Both the position numbers and the translations under genes were made by a program. A stretch of DNA of 43,443 nucleotides from JAXGQD01 sp964574395 (GTDB taxonomy: Bacteria > Bacillota > Clostridia > Saccharofermentanales > Fastidiosipilaceae), in contig CAZNNL010000015.1 of NCBI GenBank assembly GCA_964574395.1, positions 1-43,443 of the forward strand, written 5' to 3'. Below the pieces are notes generated by a model. It was given only the letters and a program-made list of their open reading frames with translations, did no database searches and was not told where the DNA came from. Positions 32,462-39,302 of the stretch are shown piece after piece. Each line of letters opens with the position of its first letter. The stretch's first letter is position 1.

Positions 32462-33442
32462 TCAAGCAAGCACATCCTCATATAATGTCTCCAGCTCAGG
32501 CTCGTCACTATTTTCGGCAAAAACAACCGAGTCATCAGCTATCTTGCGATACTTCTGATCCAAGTCTTTATAGGCTTCTTCTGTAAGTAGGCCTGCTTCT
32601 TGCATACCCGTTTTCAAAAACAAAATCGGATCTTGCTGACGATATTCATCTAATTCTTCACGCGTCCGATATTTACCAGGGTCACTCATGGAATGTCCAC
32701 GATAACGATATGTCTTCATTTCTAAGAGCGAGGGCAAGCCTTCTTTGGCCTGTTTAACAGCTTCGCGTGTGGCTTCATAAACCTCTAGTACATCCATGCC
32801 GTTAACCTGTTTGCCAGGAATATCATAGGATTGACCCATAGAGGACAAATCATGTACTGATGAGACTCTACGGAAATCAGTGCCCATGCCATAGTGGTTG
32901 TTCTCACAAATGTAGACAATTGGGAGGTTCCAAATCTTCGCTAGATTTAAGCTTTCATGGAAAGCACCCTGATGAATGGCGCCATCACCAAAGTAACAAA
33001 GAACGACACCATCTTCTTTAAGATATTTCAGTTTATAAGCAGCGCCTGTTGCTACAGGGATATGACCACCGACGATGCCGTTGCCACCATACATGCCATT
33101 TTCGACGTCAAAGAAATGCATCGAACCACCCTTGCCTCGAGAGCAGCCGGTGATTTTGCCAAAAAGTTCAGCCATACCTGCATCCGCCGTCATACCACAA
33201 ACTAAGGCGTGTCCATGGTCACGATAAGCCGTAAAAACATAATCTTTCTTTACGTCTAGTGCAGCTATGGAGCCGACAGCAACGGCTTCCTGTCCAATGT
33301 ATAAATGGAGAAAGCCACCAATTTTTTGTAAACCATAAGCCTGGGCAGATTTTTCTTCAAAGCGCCGAATCAGAAGCATTTCTTCGAGCAATTTGGTGAG
33401 AAAATCCTTGTCGTAATTCTTTATCGTTTCTTTAATACTCAT
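32462..33442 (-). CDS. pdhA: Pyruvate dehydrogenase E1 alpha subunit
   Basis: 326 aa. The TPP motif GDGAIHQGAFHESLNLAKIW, then YICENNHYGMGT, and the phosphorylation-loop-like YRYRGHSMSDPGKYRTREE identify the E1 alpha chain. ATG 33442 (AAGGAG 7 nt upstream) lies inside the last codons of the PNPOx-like gene, an 11-bp overlap that implies coupled translation. It is the first catalytic gene of pdhABC-lpd. Acetoin dehydrogenase E1 alpha is close in sequence, but an acoABCL set would usually bring an AcoR regulator, which is absent here. Confidence 0.95.
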   Translation of the reverse strand: MSIKETIKNYDKDFLTKLLEEMLLIRRFEEKSAQAYGLQKIGGFLHLYIGQEAVAVGSIAALDVKKDYVFTAYRDHGHALVCGMTADAGMAELFGKITGCSRGKGGSMHFFDVENGMYGGNGIVGGHIPVATGAAYKLKYLKEDGVVLCYFGDGAIHQGAFHESLNLAKIWNLPIVYICENNHYGMGTDFRRVSSVHDLSSMGQSYDIPGKQVNGMDVLEVYEATREAVKQAKEGLPSLLEMKTYRYRGHSMSDPGKYRTREELDEYRQQDPILFLKTGMQEAGLLTEEAYKDLDQKYRKIADDSVVFAENSDEPELETLYEDVLA

Positions 33443-33896
33443 GGTTCGCTCCTTCTTTTCGGAAAGTAACGATTTCACGTAATCCTTTCATAGGTTTATA
33501 CCAGCAGACTTCATCAATGACTGTCTCTAGGATGACAAAATCCGTTTTCTCTTTATTCACCTTCCAAAAGATGCTTAGTTTATCACCAATCGCCTCAATG
33601 ACCTGCGCCTTAAGCGATGGATTATCCAGCACATTCATTGCACCTCTCAAGTTAATTATTTGATCAAGTGCTTTCGTTTGTATCATCCATTCAACGTCTT
33701 TTTTTGTTTCAAGTTGCAAGATTTTTGGGAAGTCAGGTGCGGTAACGGCGAAAACTGCATCGGGCCATTGTGGCAACACAATAGGTGTCATCCAACGGGC
33801 ATGTGGCCTGCCCTCTGCATCGATATTAGTCAGAACACCGACCTTAGATTCCTCCAGAACAGCTTCGACTTTTCTCATCATTTCCTGTTTGTTCAC
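33432..33896 (-). CDS. Pyridoxamine 5'-phosphate oxidase-family protein
   Basis: 154 aa with a split-barrel flavin fold of the general-stress-protein-26 type: VGVLTNIDAEGRPHARWMTP near residues 20-40, VEWMIQTKALDQIINLRGAM and SIFWKVNKEKTDFVILE. Such proteins bind FMN, F420 or haem; the ligand is unknown here. The start is GTG 33896, 7 nt behind AAGGAGG. Its 3' end overlaps pdhA by 11 bp, so it is the promoter-proximal cistron of the pyruvate dehydrogenase operon, an arrangement I do not recall as standard. Confidence 0.85.
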   Translation of the reverse strand: MNKQEMMRKVEAVLEESKVGVLTNIDAEGRPHARWMTPIVLPQWPDAVFAVTAPDFPKILQLETKKDVEWMIQTKALDQIINLRGAMNVLDNPSLKAQVIEAIGDKLSIFWKVNKEKTDFVILETVIDEVCWYKPMKGLREIVTFRKEGANHEY

Positions 33897-33931
33897 TGGC
33901 AGTCCTCCTTTTTATTTCGATAAATAAATCA

Positions 33932-34000
33932 AAATACACTATTCATTTTTGTGTAATATGTCTAATTGTAGCAGATAATGCCCTTAAATACACTGTTCAC
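33932..34000 (-). promoter_or_regulatory. Putative pdh operon promoter with flanking direct repeats
   Basis: Minus strand extended -10 TGCTACAAT at 33965-33973 predicts a start near 33958, about 60 nt before the GTG. A 15-bp direct repeat AAATACACTRTTCAY lies on both sides (33932-33946 and 33986-34000), one in the leader and one over the -35. The first copy also forms TACAC-N11-GTGTA. This is a possible two-site operator. The rest of the 344-bp intergenic region (34001-34123) is featureless AT-rich DNA. Confidence 0.45.
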
Positions 34001-34123
34001 AGCTTTTATCAATTCGATTATAGAAAGCAGATTTTTCATATTTATTCAATTTCGTTTGCATTTAATAAATAAAAATCAACTTATTTAATCACTCAGTATA
34101 TTTATATTGGCACAATGCACAAA

Positions 34124-34153
34124 TACCCCTGAAACACTTTTGTTTCAAGGGTA
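34124..34153 (-). terminator. Hairpin after the SIMPL gene
   Basis: 12-bp stem (one G-T pair) TACCCTTGAAAC with GTTTCAGGGGTA around a 6-nt loop on the minus strand, about 90 nt beyond the stop at 34241. The T tract is weak, so termination strength is uncertain. Confidence 0.6.
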
Positions 34154-34240
34154 TTCGCTATCTACAATCTGAGCTCAGACTTATCTTGCCTTTATGGTAG
34201 TTAGTCTAATTTTCTAGAGATTTCTATCCGCGTTTTCTAA

Positions 34241-34987
34241 TTAATTATAGGTATAAGTGACTGTGACGTTTGCTGTGATTGTCTGTGCTGCAGGCATAAT
34301 AGAGGTAGGTGCACCTGCTCCATCAGCTGCAGCCATTTTGGAATATTCATAGAACGGGGCGTAAGAATTGCTGACTTCGCTAATGCTGTAAACAACTAAG
34401 TTACCCTTGATTCCTGCGGCTTTGGCTAGTACTTCTGCTTTGTTCTTCGCATCGGCCACCGCTGCCTCCATTGCTTTCGCATATTGTTCTTTACTGTCCT
34501 TCACACTAAAGAAGACGCCTTGAACTTCATTGGCACCAGCTGCTACTGCGGCATCCAAAATTTCAGCCACTTTATCTATTGCGCTTACTTTCAAACTGAG
34601 CGTATTCATCACTTGATAGCCTGTGAAAGTAGGGTTCATGCTTGAATAGTCATAGGTCGAGTTGATGTTATAGCCAGATGTTTGGATATCCTCATCTTTT
34701 AAACCAGCTTTTTTTACTGCTTCGATGATTTTGTTCATCTCTTTAGCATTTTCTTCAGCGGCGACTGCAGCTTTCTCATTTTTTGTGGTAATTCCTAATG
34801 TGATGTTAGCCAAATCTGGTTTAATACTCACACTTCCCATGCCAGAGCTCGTTATTGTTTTTGATTCACTGATCGATGTTGTCAAAGCGCTTACCTTATT
34901 TGTTTTTCCCATGTTGCACGCCATTAGAGGTACTGCGATTAGTGCAACGCCTAATGTAGCTGCTGTGATTTTTAATTTGCTTTTCAT
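34241..34987 (-). CDS. SIMPL-domain (DUF541) lipoprotein
   Basis: 248 aa. The N-terminus MKSKLKITAATLGVALIAVPLMAC is a lipoprotein signal with lipobox LMAC. The rest fits the SIMPL/YggE family: ITSSGMGSVSIKPDLANITLGI, then GLKDEDIQTSGYNINSTYDY and a C-terminal ITANVTVTYTY. These are periplasmic or surface proteins with little-known function, some tied to oxidative stress. ATG 34987 follows GGAGG with 8 nt. A small hairpin (CCTTGA, 6-nt loop, TCAAGG) sits in the leader at 35009-35026, and a TTTTGCCA copy at 35063. It follows the anchored orphan at 35105. Confidence 0.85.
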   Translation of the reverse strand: MKSKLKITAATLGVALIAVPLMACNMGKTNKVSALTTSISESKTITSSGMGSVSIKPDLANITLGITTKNEKAAVAAEENAKEMNKIIEAVKKAGLKDEDIQTSGYNINSTYDYSSMNPTFTGYQVMNTLSLKVSAIDKVAEILDAAVAAGANEVQGVFFSVKDSKEQYAKAMEAAVADAKNKAEVLAKAAGIKGNLVVYSISEVSNSYAPFYEYSKMAAADGAGAPTSIMPAAQTITANVTVTYTYN

Positions 34988-35104
34988 AATTTTAACCTCC
35001 ATAAGTCACCTTGATTTATCTCAAGGATGAATTCCCATTAACATCTATAATACGCTGATGTTTGGCAAAAGGTTACAATTATTTTTGTCAGACTAAAAAC
35101 CTGT

Positions 35105-35584
35105 CTACTGACTCTTTAACCATTGCAGGATTTCTTCACGGTATGTTTCAACATAGAAGTTCAACTTCTCTTTATACGTATCACCTTCGACATCACCTAA
35201 ATCGACATTCTTTTCTTCAAATATTTTCACAACAAGATCAGGTATCTCTTTATTGTTTTCTACTGCGTCAATCATCGGCGGAATCAGAACAATTTTTTCT
35301 AAGCCACCCATATCTGGGATAATAGTTTTCAATTTGGCTTCTATCTCTGGTGTAAGTTCTTGTTTTACGTAGGTCTCTGCGATAGAGCTTTCTAAAATGC
35401 TTCCATTATCTTCCACATGGATGCTTTCTTGATTCGTATCATTTGTCTTCTCTGCTTCAATTGATGCAGTAGAATAGTTATCAGCAGAAGCTGAAAGCGA
35501 CTGTTCTTCCTTCTGCTTTAAAATGAAAATTATTGCAGCAAATCCTAAGACCAAAATTACAAAGACAGTTAATAGTTTTTTCAT
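35105..35584 (-). CDS. Membrane-anchored hypothetical protein
   Basis: 159 aa. The N-terminal helix MKKLLTVFVILVLGFAAIIFIL is an uncleaved anchor or signal; there is no lipobox Cys. Then comes a Ser/Glu-rich stretch (about 27-65) and an acidic domain with IEAKLKTIIPDMGGLEKIV and a helical C-terminus (FYVETYREEILQWLKSQ). AGAAGG precedes ATG at about 10 nt. A possible extended -10 (TGTTAGAAT, minus, 35648-35656) lies upstream. I do not recognise the family. Confidence 0.75.
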   Translation of the reverse strand: MKKLLTVFVILVLGFAAIIFILKQKEEQSLSASADNYSTASIEAEKTNDTNQESIHVEDNGSILESSIAETYVKQELTPEIEAKLKTIIPDMGGLEKIVLIPPMIDAVENNKEIPDLVVKIFEEKNVDLGDVEGDTYKEKLNFYVETYREEILQWLKSQ

Positions 35585-35647
35585 ATTGTATATATCCCTT
35601 CTGTCTGAAGCTTGCCAAAAGACAGGCTAGCTTCTGCAGCAGTCTGC

Positions 35648-35656
35648 ATTCTAACA
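35648..35656 (-). promoter_or_regulatory. Possible extended -10 for the anchored orphan gene
   Basis: Minus strand TGTTAGAAT (TGnTAnAAT form), predicted start near 35641, about 57 nt before the ATG at 35584. The -35 is poor. Confidence 0.35.
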
Positions 35657-35744
35657 GGAAAGTCTGACGAAGATGTGACAGTTTTGCAACTGTTTATTGA
35701 CTTTCACATAAATATTTTTACTAAATACTTGAATGAAAGGCATA

Positions 35745-35778
35745 GAAAAAGTCGCAGAAATCAAAGATTTCTGCGACT
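35745..35778 (-). terminator. Strong terminator after the DUF4870 gene
   Basis: Perfect 13-bp stem AGTCGCAGAAATC / GATTTCTGCGACT with a TTT loop, followed on the minus strand by TTTTC. It lies 27 nt after the stop at 35805 and ends the superoxide-reductase-like/DUF4870 transcript. Confidence 0.92.
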
Positions 35779-35804
35779 CTAAAAACTGTCTTTTGTACTA
35801 CGGC

Positions 35805-36251
35805 TTAAAATTTACCAAATTTACGCGCTAGCTTACCAATCACAGGAATTTCATATTCGAAATAGCGATATGCCTGATAACAAGCAATGCCAGCGAATAC
35901 TGAAAATGTAAGCGAAATCAGAAGCGAGATGATTGGTAAAAACACAAAACCTGTAAGCCCAAATGGGTTAGCAGAGGCTGCGATAATTGCTACCACGATT
36001 GCACCAAGGATGAGTGAAACAACAAACGTTAAAATTATCTGTGTTACGGTTAAAATAAGCGCTTGCAAAGCATGGAAGCGAATAAACGGGCTGCGTTTTT
36101 CTAACAAAAACACTGCCAACGGAGCTGCCCACGCAAAATAGCTCACTCCTGGAATCCACATCATGACGTAAGCAGTAATATAAACAAGCATTGCTAATAT
36201 ATTGCCATCCAAGTCAGCGATGGTTGATTTATGGGGAGGTGCTTGAATCAT
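35805..36251 (-). CDS. DUF4870-like membrane protein
   Basis: 148 aa with four hydrophobic segments. An N-terminal helix (NILAMLVYITAYVMMWIPGVSYF) is followed by EKRSPFIRFHALQALILTV, where the RFHALQA motif is typical of DUF4870/COG3296-type small membrane proteins, then two more helices and a basic C-terminus. ATG 36251 is behind AGAGGTA and begins 2 nt after the upstream stop, so it is co-translated with the superoxide-reductase-like gene. Function unknown. Confidence 0.75.
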   Translation of the reverse strand: MIQAPPHKSTIADLDGNILAMLVYITAYVMMWIPGVSYFAWAAPLAVFLLEKRSPFIRFHALQALILTVTQIILTFVVSLILGAIVVAIIAASANPFGLTGFVFLPIISLLISLTFSVFAGIACYQAYRYFEYEIPVIGKLARKFGKF

Positions 36252-36253
36252 CT

Positions 36254-36616
36254 TTATACCTCTGCGGACCACAAACCATGAAGGTTGCAGTATTCATACG
36301 CCGTTAATGGACCATCCTCAACCATGAAAACAGCTTCAGGAGCTTCTCCTGGGTGAAGATCAACACGTTGTGTTTTATTACCTTGCACGACAGCGACAAA
36401 CGTGATGTAATGTTTGTCTTCCATGGGATGAGCGACGCTACCAACTTTCACGGTAACTTTGTTGCCTTCGCGAACAATTACCGGAACATGTTTTTCTTGG
36501 GCTGCGTCAACGGTTCCTACCTTGAGTTCGTCAAAGTTAGCAAGACAGCTTGCGTCGTCACAGTTCAGCACTAGCTCTACTACGGCAGAGCAATCTTTGG
36601 CTTTTAATACTTTCAT
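36254..36616 (-). CDS. Superoxide reductase-like (desulfoferrodoxin C-domain) protein
   Basis: 120 aa. EKHVPVI, HPMEDKHYI and YCNLHGLW supply the four His and one Cys that bind the Fe(His)4Cys centre of superoxide reductase, which reduces superoxide to peroxide in anaerobes. The Cys4 desulforedoxin domain is absent. Instead there is a short N-terminal segment with three Cys (KDCSAVVELVLNCDDASC), so it may be a class II (neelaredoxin-like) enzyme with an unusual N-terminus. GGAGG precedes ATG 36616. Upstream lies the TTTTGCCA inverted pair, downstream the DUF4870 gene. The reaction is a family inference. Confidence 0.88.
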   Translation of the reverse strand: MKVLKAKDCSAVVELVLNCDDASCLANFDELKVGTVDAAQEKHVPVIVREGNKVTVKVGSVAHPMEDKHYITFVAVVQGNKTQRVDLHPGEAPEAVFMVEDGPLTAYEYCNLHGLWSAEV

Positions 36617-36644
36617 TGTAATCCTCCGTTTATTAAAGGTTTAT

Positions 36645-36670
36645 TGGCAAAAGGAAGCTTCGTTTTGCCA
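36645..36670. repeat. Inverted pair of TTTTGCCA forming a hairpin
   Basis: TGGCAAAA (36645-36652) and TTTTGCCA (36663-36670) are joined by a GAAGCTTC-centred 10-bp spacer, making a 26-bp near-perfect palindrome with only one mismatched pair. It lies between the mgtC remnant and the superoxide-reductase-like start. On the minus strand it could end mgtC transcription, the way paired uptake sequences serve as terminators in Neisseria and Haemophilus. Confidence 0.85.
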
Positions 36671-36718
36671 GCAGCATGATTATAGCAAAGATACAAAGAT
36701 AATTGTGTTAGGAGTGGG

Positions 36719-37149
36719 CTAAATCTCCTCAATGAAACTAACGCCCGTAGCATCGTTCAGAAGGGAAATCACATGTGAATGCGACACACGAACAGGACTA
36801 ATCACACTGAGCGTGGCAGATAAGGGCATTTCTTTATTTAGCTTATTCGAGCTCAGGTGAAGGTCGACAACATCAAGGCCGTGCCCGCTCCAAGAAAACC
36901 TATCCCTGATATCACCTGCGCACCTAGTCGAACCGGGTCTGCATCCTTGTAATACAGGACGACGTATTGATTTGTCATCATGACCAATGCGGAGCCTAAG
37001 CACACCAGCATATACGTACGAAATCCTGCGGCACGGTTCTTTCGACTGCGTTCTAGGCCCAGGGCACCACCGACCAGTAAGGAAATAAAAATCCGTAGCA
37101 AAATTGAAACGAGATTGAGTTCTCTTAAGTAATCGATTCCATTAATCAT
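36719..37149 (-). pseudogene. mgtC: Truncated and frameshifted MgtC-family gene
   Basis: From ATG 37149 the frame gives the MgtC/SapB N-terminal membrane part: LVGGALGLERSRKNRAAGFRTYMLVCLGSALVM and QVISGIGFLGAGTALM, then stops at 36853. The C-terminal cytosolic part (SNKLNKEMPLSATLSVISPV...DATGVSFIEEI) continues in another frame to 36719. The GLTTAA segment and the last helices of a normal protein of about 230 aa are missing, so an internal deletion of probably more than 150 bp put the ends out of frame. MgtC relatives are inner-membrane proteins linked to Mg2+ homeostasis. The first 98 residues could still be made. Confidence 0.8.
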
Positions 37150-37226
37150 AATTACCAGTGCTCCTTTCAATTTCTAGCCAAGCTTAACTTCCCATACATA
37201 AGCAATTGCAATGATCGGCGGAGTGC

Positions 37227-38582
37227 TTAAATTGCTGCGATATCCGTGTGGTCCAGAATCACTCTGTTGAATGAGGCTAGATCATCTTGGCTAAGCGCAC
37301 TGATCTTGCGTCTTCCTGTAATGCGGGCAAAAGTCTTTAATTCCTCAAAACTACATCTTAAATAATTCGCCAAACGCTCAGCGGATCCTTCCACATCAAT
37401 TCTTTTGCGCAATTCAGGATCTTGTGTGGCAATACCCATAGGGCAAAAGCCCGTATTACAAATGCGATACTGTTGGCAGCCAATAGCAAGCATCGCCGCT
37501 GAAGCAACGGCTACAGCATCGGCCCCCATAGCCAAAGCTTTGGCGAAGTCTGCAGAAATGCGCAAGCCACCTGTAATAACTAGTTGTATCTCAGGTGCGT
37601 GTTCCTTTAGATATTTCTTGGCGCGCCACAATGCGAATACTGTCGGCACGGAAGTAGAATCACGCACAAATTGCGGACTAGCCCCCGAACCGCCACCTCT
37701 GCCGTCAATGGTAATGAAGTCAGGCTTGGAGAAAACACAATACTCCAAGTCCCGCTCAATGTGTCCTGCCGCAATCTTTACCCCTATAGGGCGTCCGCCT
37801 GACATCTCCCGTAGGCTCTCGACGACTTGTTTTAAGTCTTCTTTCGAATTGATTTCAGGGAATTTGGCGGGACTAATAACATCTTGTCCAACCGGCTTCT
37901 GCCTTATAGCAGCAATTTCAGGTGTAACTTTAGCTCCTGGCAAAAGCCCACCCATACCCGGTTTCGTTCCTTGACCTATTTTGATTTCTATCGCATCGGC
38001 TTCACGCAGGTTTTCTTCCGTGATGCTATATTTGTTCGGAACATACTCTAAAATGTACTTGGCTGCAGCTGATTTTTCTGCTGGGAGAATGCCACCTTCA
38101 CCGCTACAGATTGCGGTACCGGCAGCGGCGCTTCCTTTTGCCAAAGCCACCTTCGCCTCGCTAGATAAAGCACCAAATGACATATGAGAGACAAAAACAG
38201 GTCCCGCCAAAACCATAGGTTTCTTGGCATGCGGACCGATAATAGTGGTCAAATCAACGTCTTCGTCTTCTTCTAGCGGTGGTGGATTTAACTGTGAGCC
38301 CAGAATAAGAATGTCATTCCAAGATGGACTTGCTTGCAAAGTGCCCATGGAGGCAACGATGCTTTTGCCATGCTTAGCCATCTCATGAATTTCATTCATA
38401 TAAGGATATTCACGTGTATTCGCAGGTGCCGCAGCCGCTTCTTCGTCGGCTTGAGCCTCTACTTCTACCATCATATCGAGAGGTGCACCGCAAAAAGGGC
38501 AACGCTCTAAGGCGCTGAAGGGTACGCCTTCTTTCTCCTCGTCATAGAACATTTCACACATTTCACATTTATAAATCGCCAT
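37227..38582 (-). CDS. Glutamate-synthase-like FMN protein with N-terminal rubredoxin-like domain
   Basis: 451 aa. The N-terminus YKCEMCEMFYDEE...ERCPFCGAPL is a rubredoxin-like four-Cys metal site (residues 5-35). The rest is the FMN-binding domain of glutamate synthase (GltB domain 2, archaeal-type): GGGSGASPQFVRD, VITGGLRISADFAKALAMGADAV and the [3Fe-4S] cysteines CQQYRICNTGFCPMG. The amidotransferase and GXGXG domains of full GltB are not here and no gltD is adjacent, so it is either part of a split enzyme or a related oxidoreductase. ATG 38582 is preceded by a GGGGGT site. Confidence 0.9.
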   Translation of the reverse strand: MAIYKCEMCEMFYDEEKEGVPFSALERCPFCGAPLDMMVEVEAQADEEAAAAPANTREYPYMNEIHEMAKHGKSIVASMGTLQASPSWNDILILGSQLNPPPLEEDEDVDLTTIIGPHAKKPMVLAGPVFVSHMSFGALSSEAKVALAKGSAAAGTAICSGEGGILPAEKSAAAKYILEYVPNKYSITEENLREADAIEIKIGQGTKPGMGGLLPGAKVTPEIAAIRQKPVGQDVISPAKFPEINSKEDLKQVVESLREMSGGRPIGVKIAAGHIERDLEYCVFSKPDFITIDGRGGGSGASPQFVRDSTSVPTVFALWRAKKYLKEHAPEIQLVITGGLRISADFAKALAMGADAVAVASAAMLAIGCQQYRICNTGFCPMGIATQDPELRKRIDVEGSAERLANYLRCSFEELKTFARITGRRKISALSQDDLASFNRVILDHTDIAAI

Positions 38583-38674
38583 AATTGACCCCCAAAAGTT
38601 TAAATAATCGTAATGATCTATATGAAACCATATTAAGGTATTTAATCGCTATCATCAATTAGGAATTATTCCTA

Positions 38675-39271
38675 TTAGTGGCAATTTTTACAGGGAACAT
38701 ACCCCATTGAGATTACATTATCCCAGGTGTCATTGACTTCTAGCTGATTGCTATCCTTTATTTTGGCTGCCGAATGACAACCGACTTCATGAAACTTTCC
38801 CGTGTTCTTGTTCAGAATAAAATCTCTTGTTTCAGCTTCAGGGGCGACTATCAGAGCTTCTGTTAATTCAGTCACTTCAACTATTTCAGTTTCTAAGACA
38901 GTTGTTGTTTCAATGACTTCGTTTATTATTGCTTCAGTTACTGGCGCCTCAGTCAGAATTGTGCTCGTGACTTCGGCTTTAGTTGTGGTGGCTGCTGTAG
39001 TGGCGATTGTGCTGGTATGAGTGGTTTTCGCAACAGTACTTGTACTACTTGGTTTTGACTCTTTGGTTGTAGCAACTTGTGTCACTTTGCTTGATTCTGA
39101 AAACGACTTATTAGGAAGGGTAGACTCTTTTGTTGTCACAATGGTCTGGTCTGCTAAGAGCTTCACAACGCTGTTACTTGGTGCATTTGGAATTTCTTGA
39201 GCTCCACAAGATGCTAAGAATAGCATCACCGATAATATAAACACCGATAGATTCACAAAATGCTTTTTCAT
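38675..39271 (-). CDS. Lipoprotein with Ser/Thr linker and C-terminal Ada-like metal-binding motif
   Basis: 198 aa. Signal MKKHFVNLSVFILSVMLFLASC with lipobox LASC. Residues about 40-145 are Thr/Ser/Val-rich low complexity (TTHTSTIATTAATTTKAEVT), a likely cell-wall-spanning stalk. The last 50 residues, FILNKNTGKFHEVGCHSAAKI ... MGYVPCKNCH, match the small Cys-rich fold related to the Ada metal-binding domain, often seen at the ends of surface nucleases and secreted proteins. No catalytic domain accompanies it, so it may be a surface binding protein. Confidence 0.75.
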   Translation of the reverse strand: MKKHFVNLSVFILSVMLFLASCGAQEIPNAPSNSVVKLLADQTIVTTKESTLPNKSFSESSKVTQVATTKESKPSSTSTVAKTTHTSTIATTAATTTKAEVTSTILTEAPVTEAIINEVIETTTVLETEIVEVTELTEALIVAPEAETRDFILNKNTGKFHEVGCHSAAKIKDSNQLEVNDTWDNVISMGYVPCKNCH

Positions 39272-39302
39272 GTGCAGTCCCCCATTGCAGTATTAAATAG
39301 GT

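Noticed and set aside
38657..38672. AGGAATTATTCCT palindrome near the Ada-like lipoprotein end as a terminator
   Set aside because: It has no loop space and no T tract.
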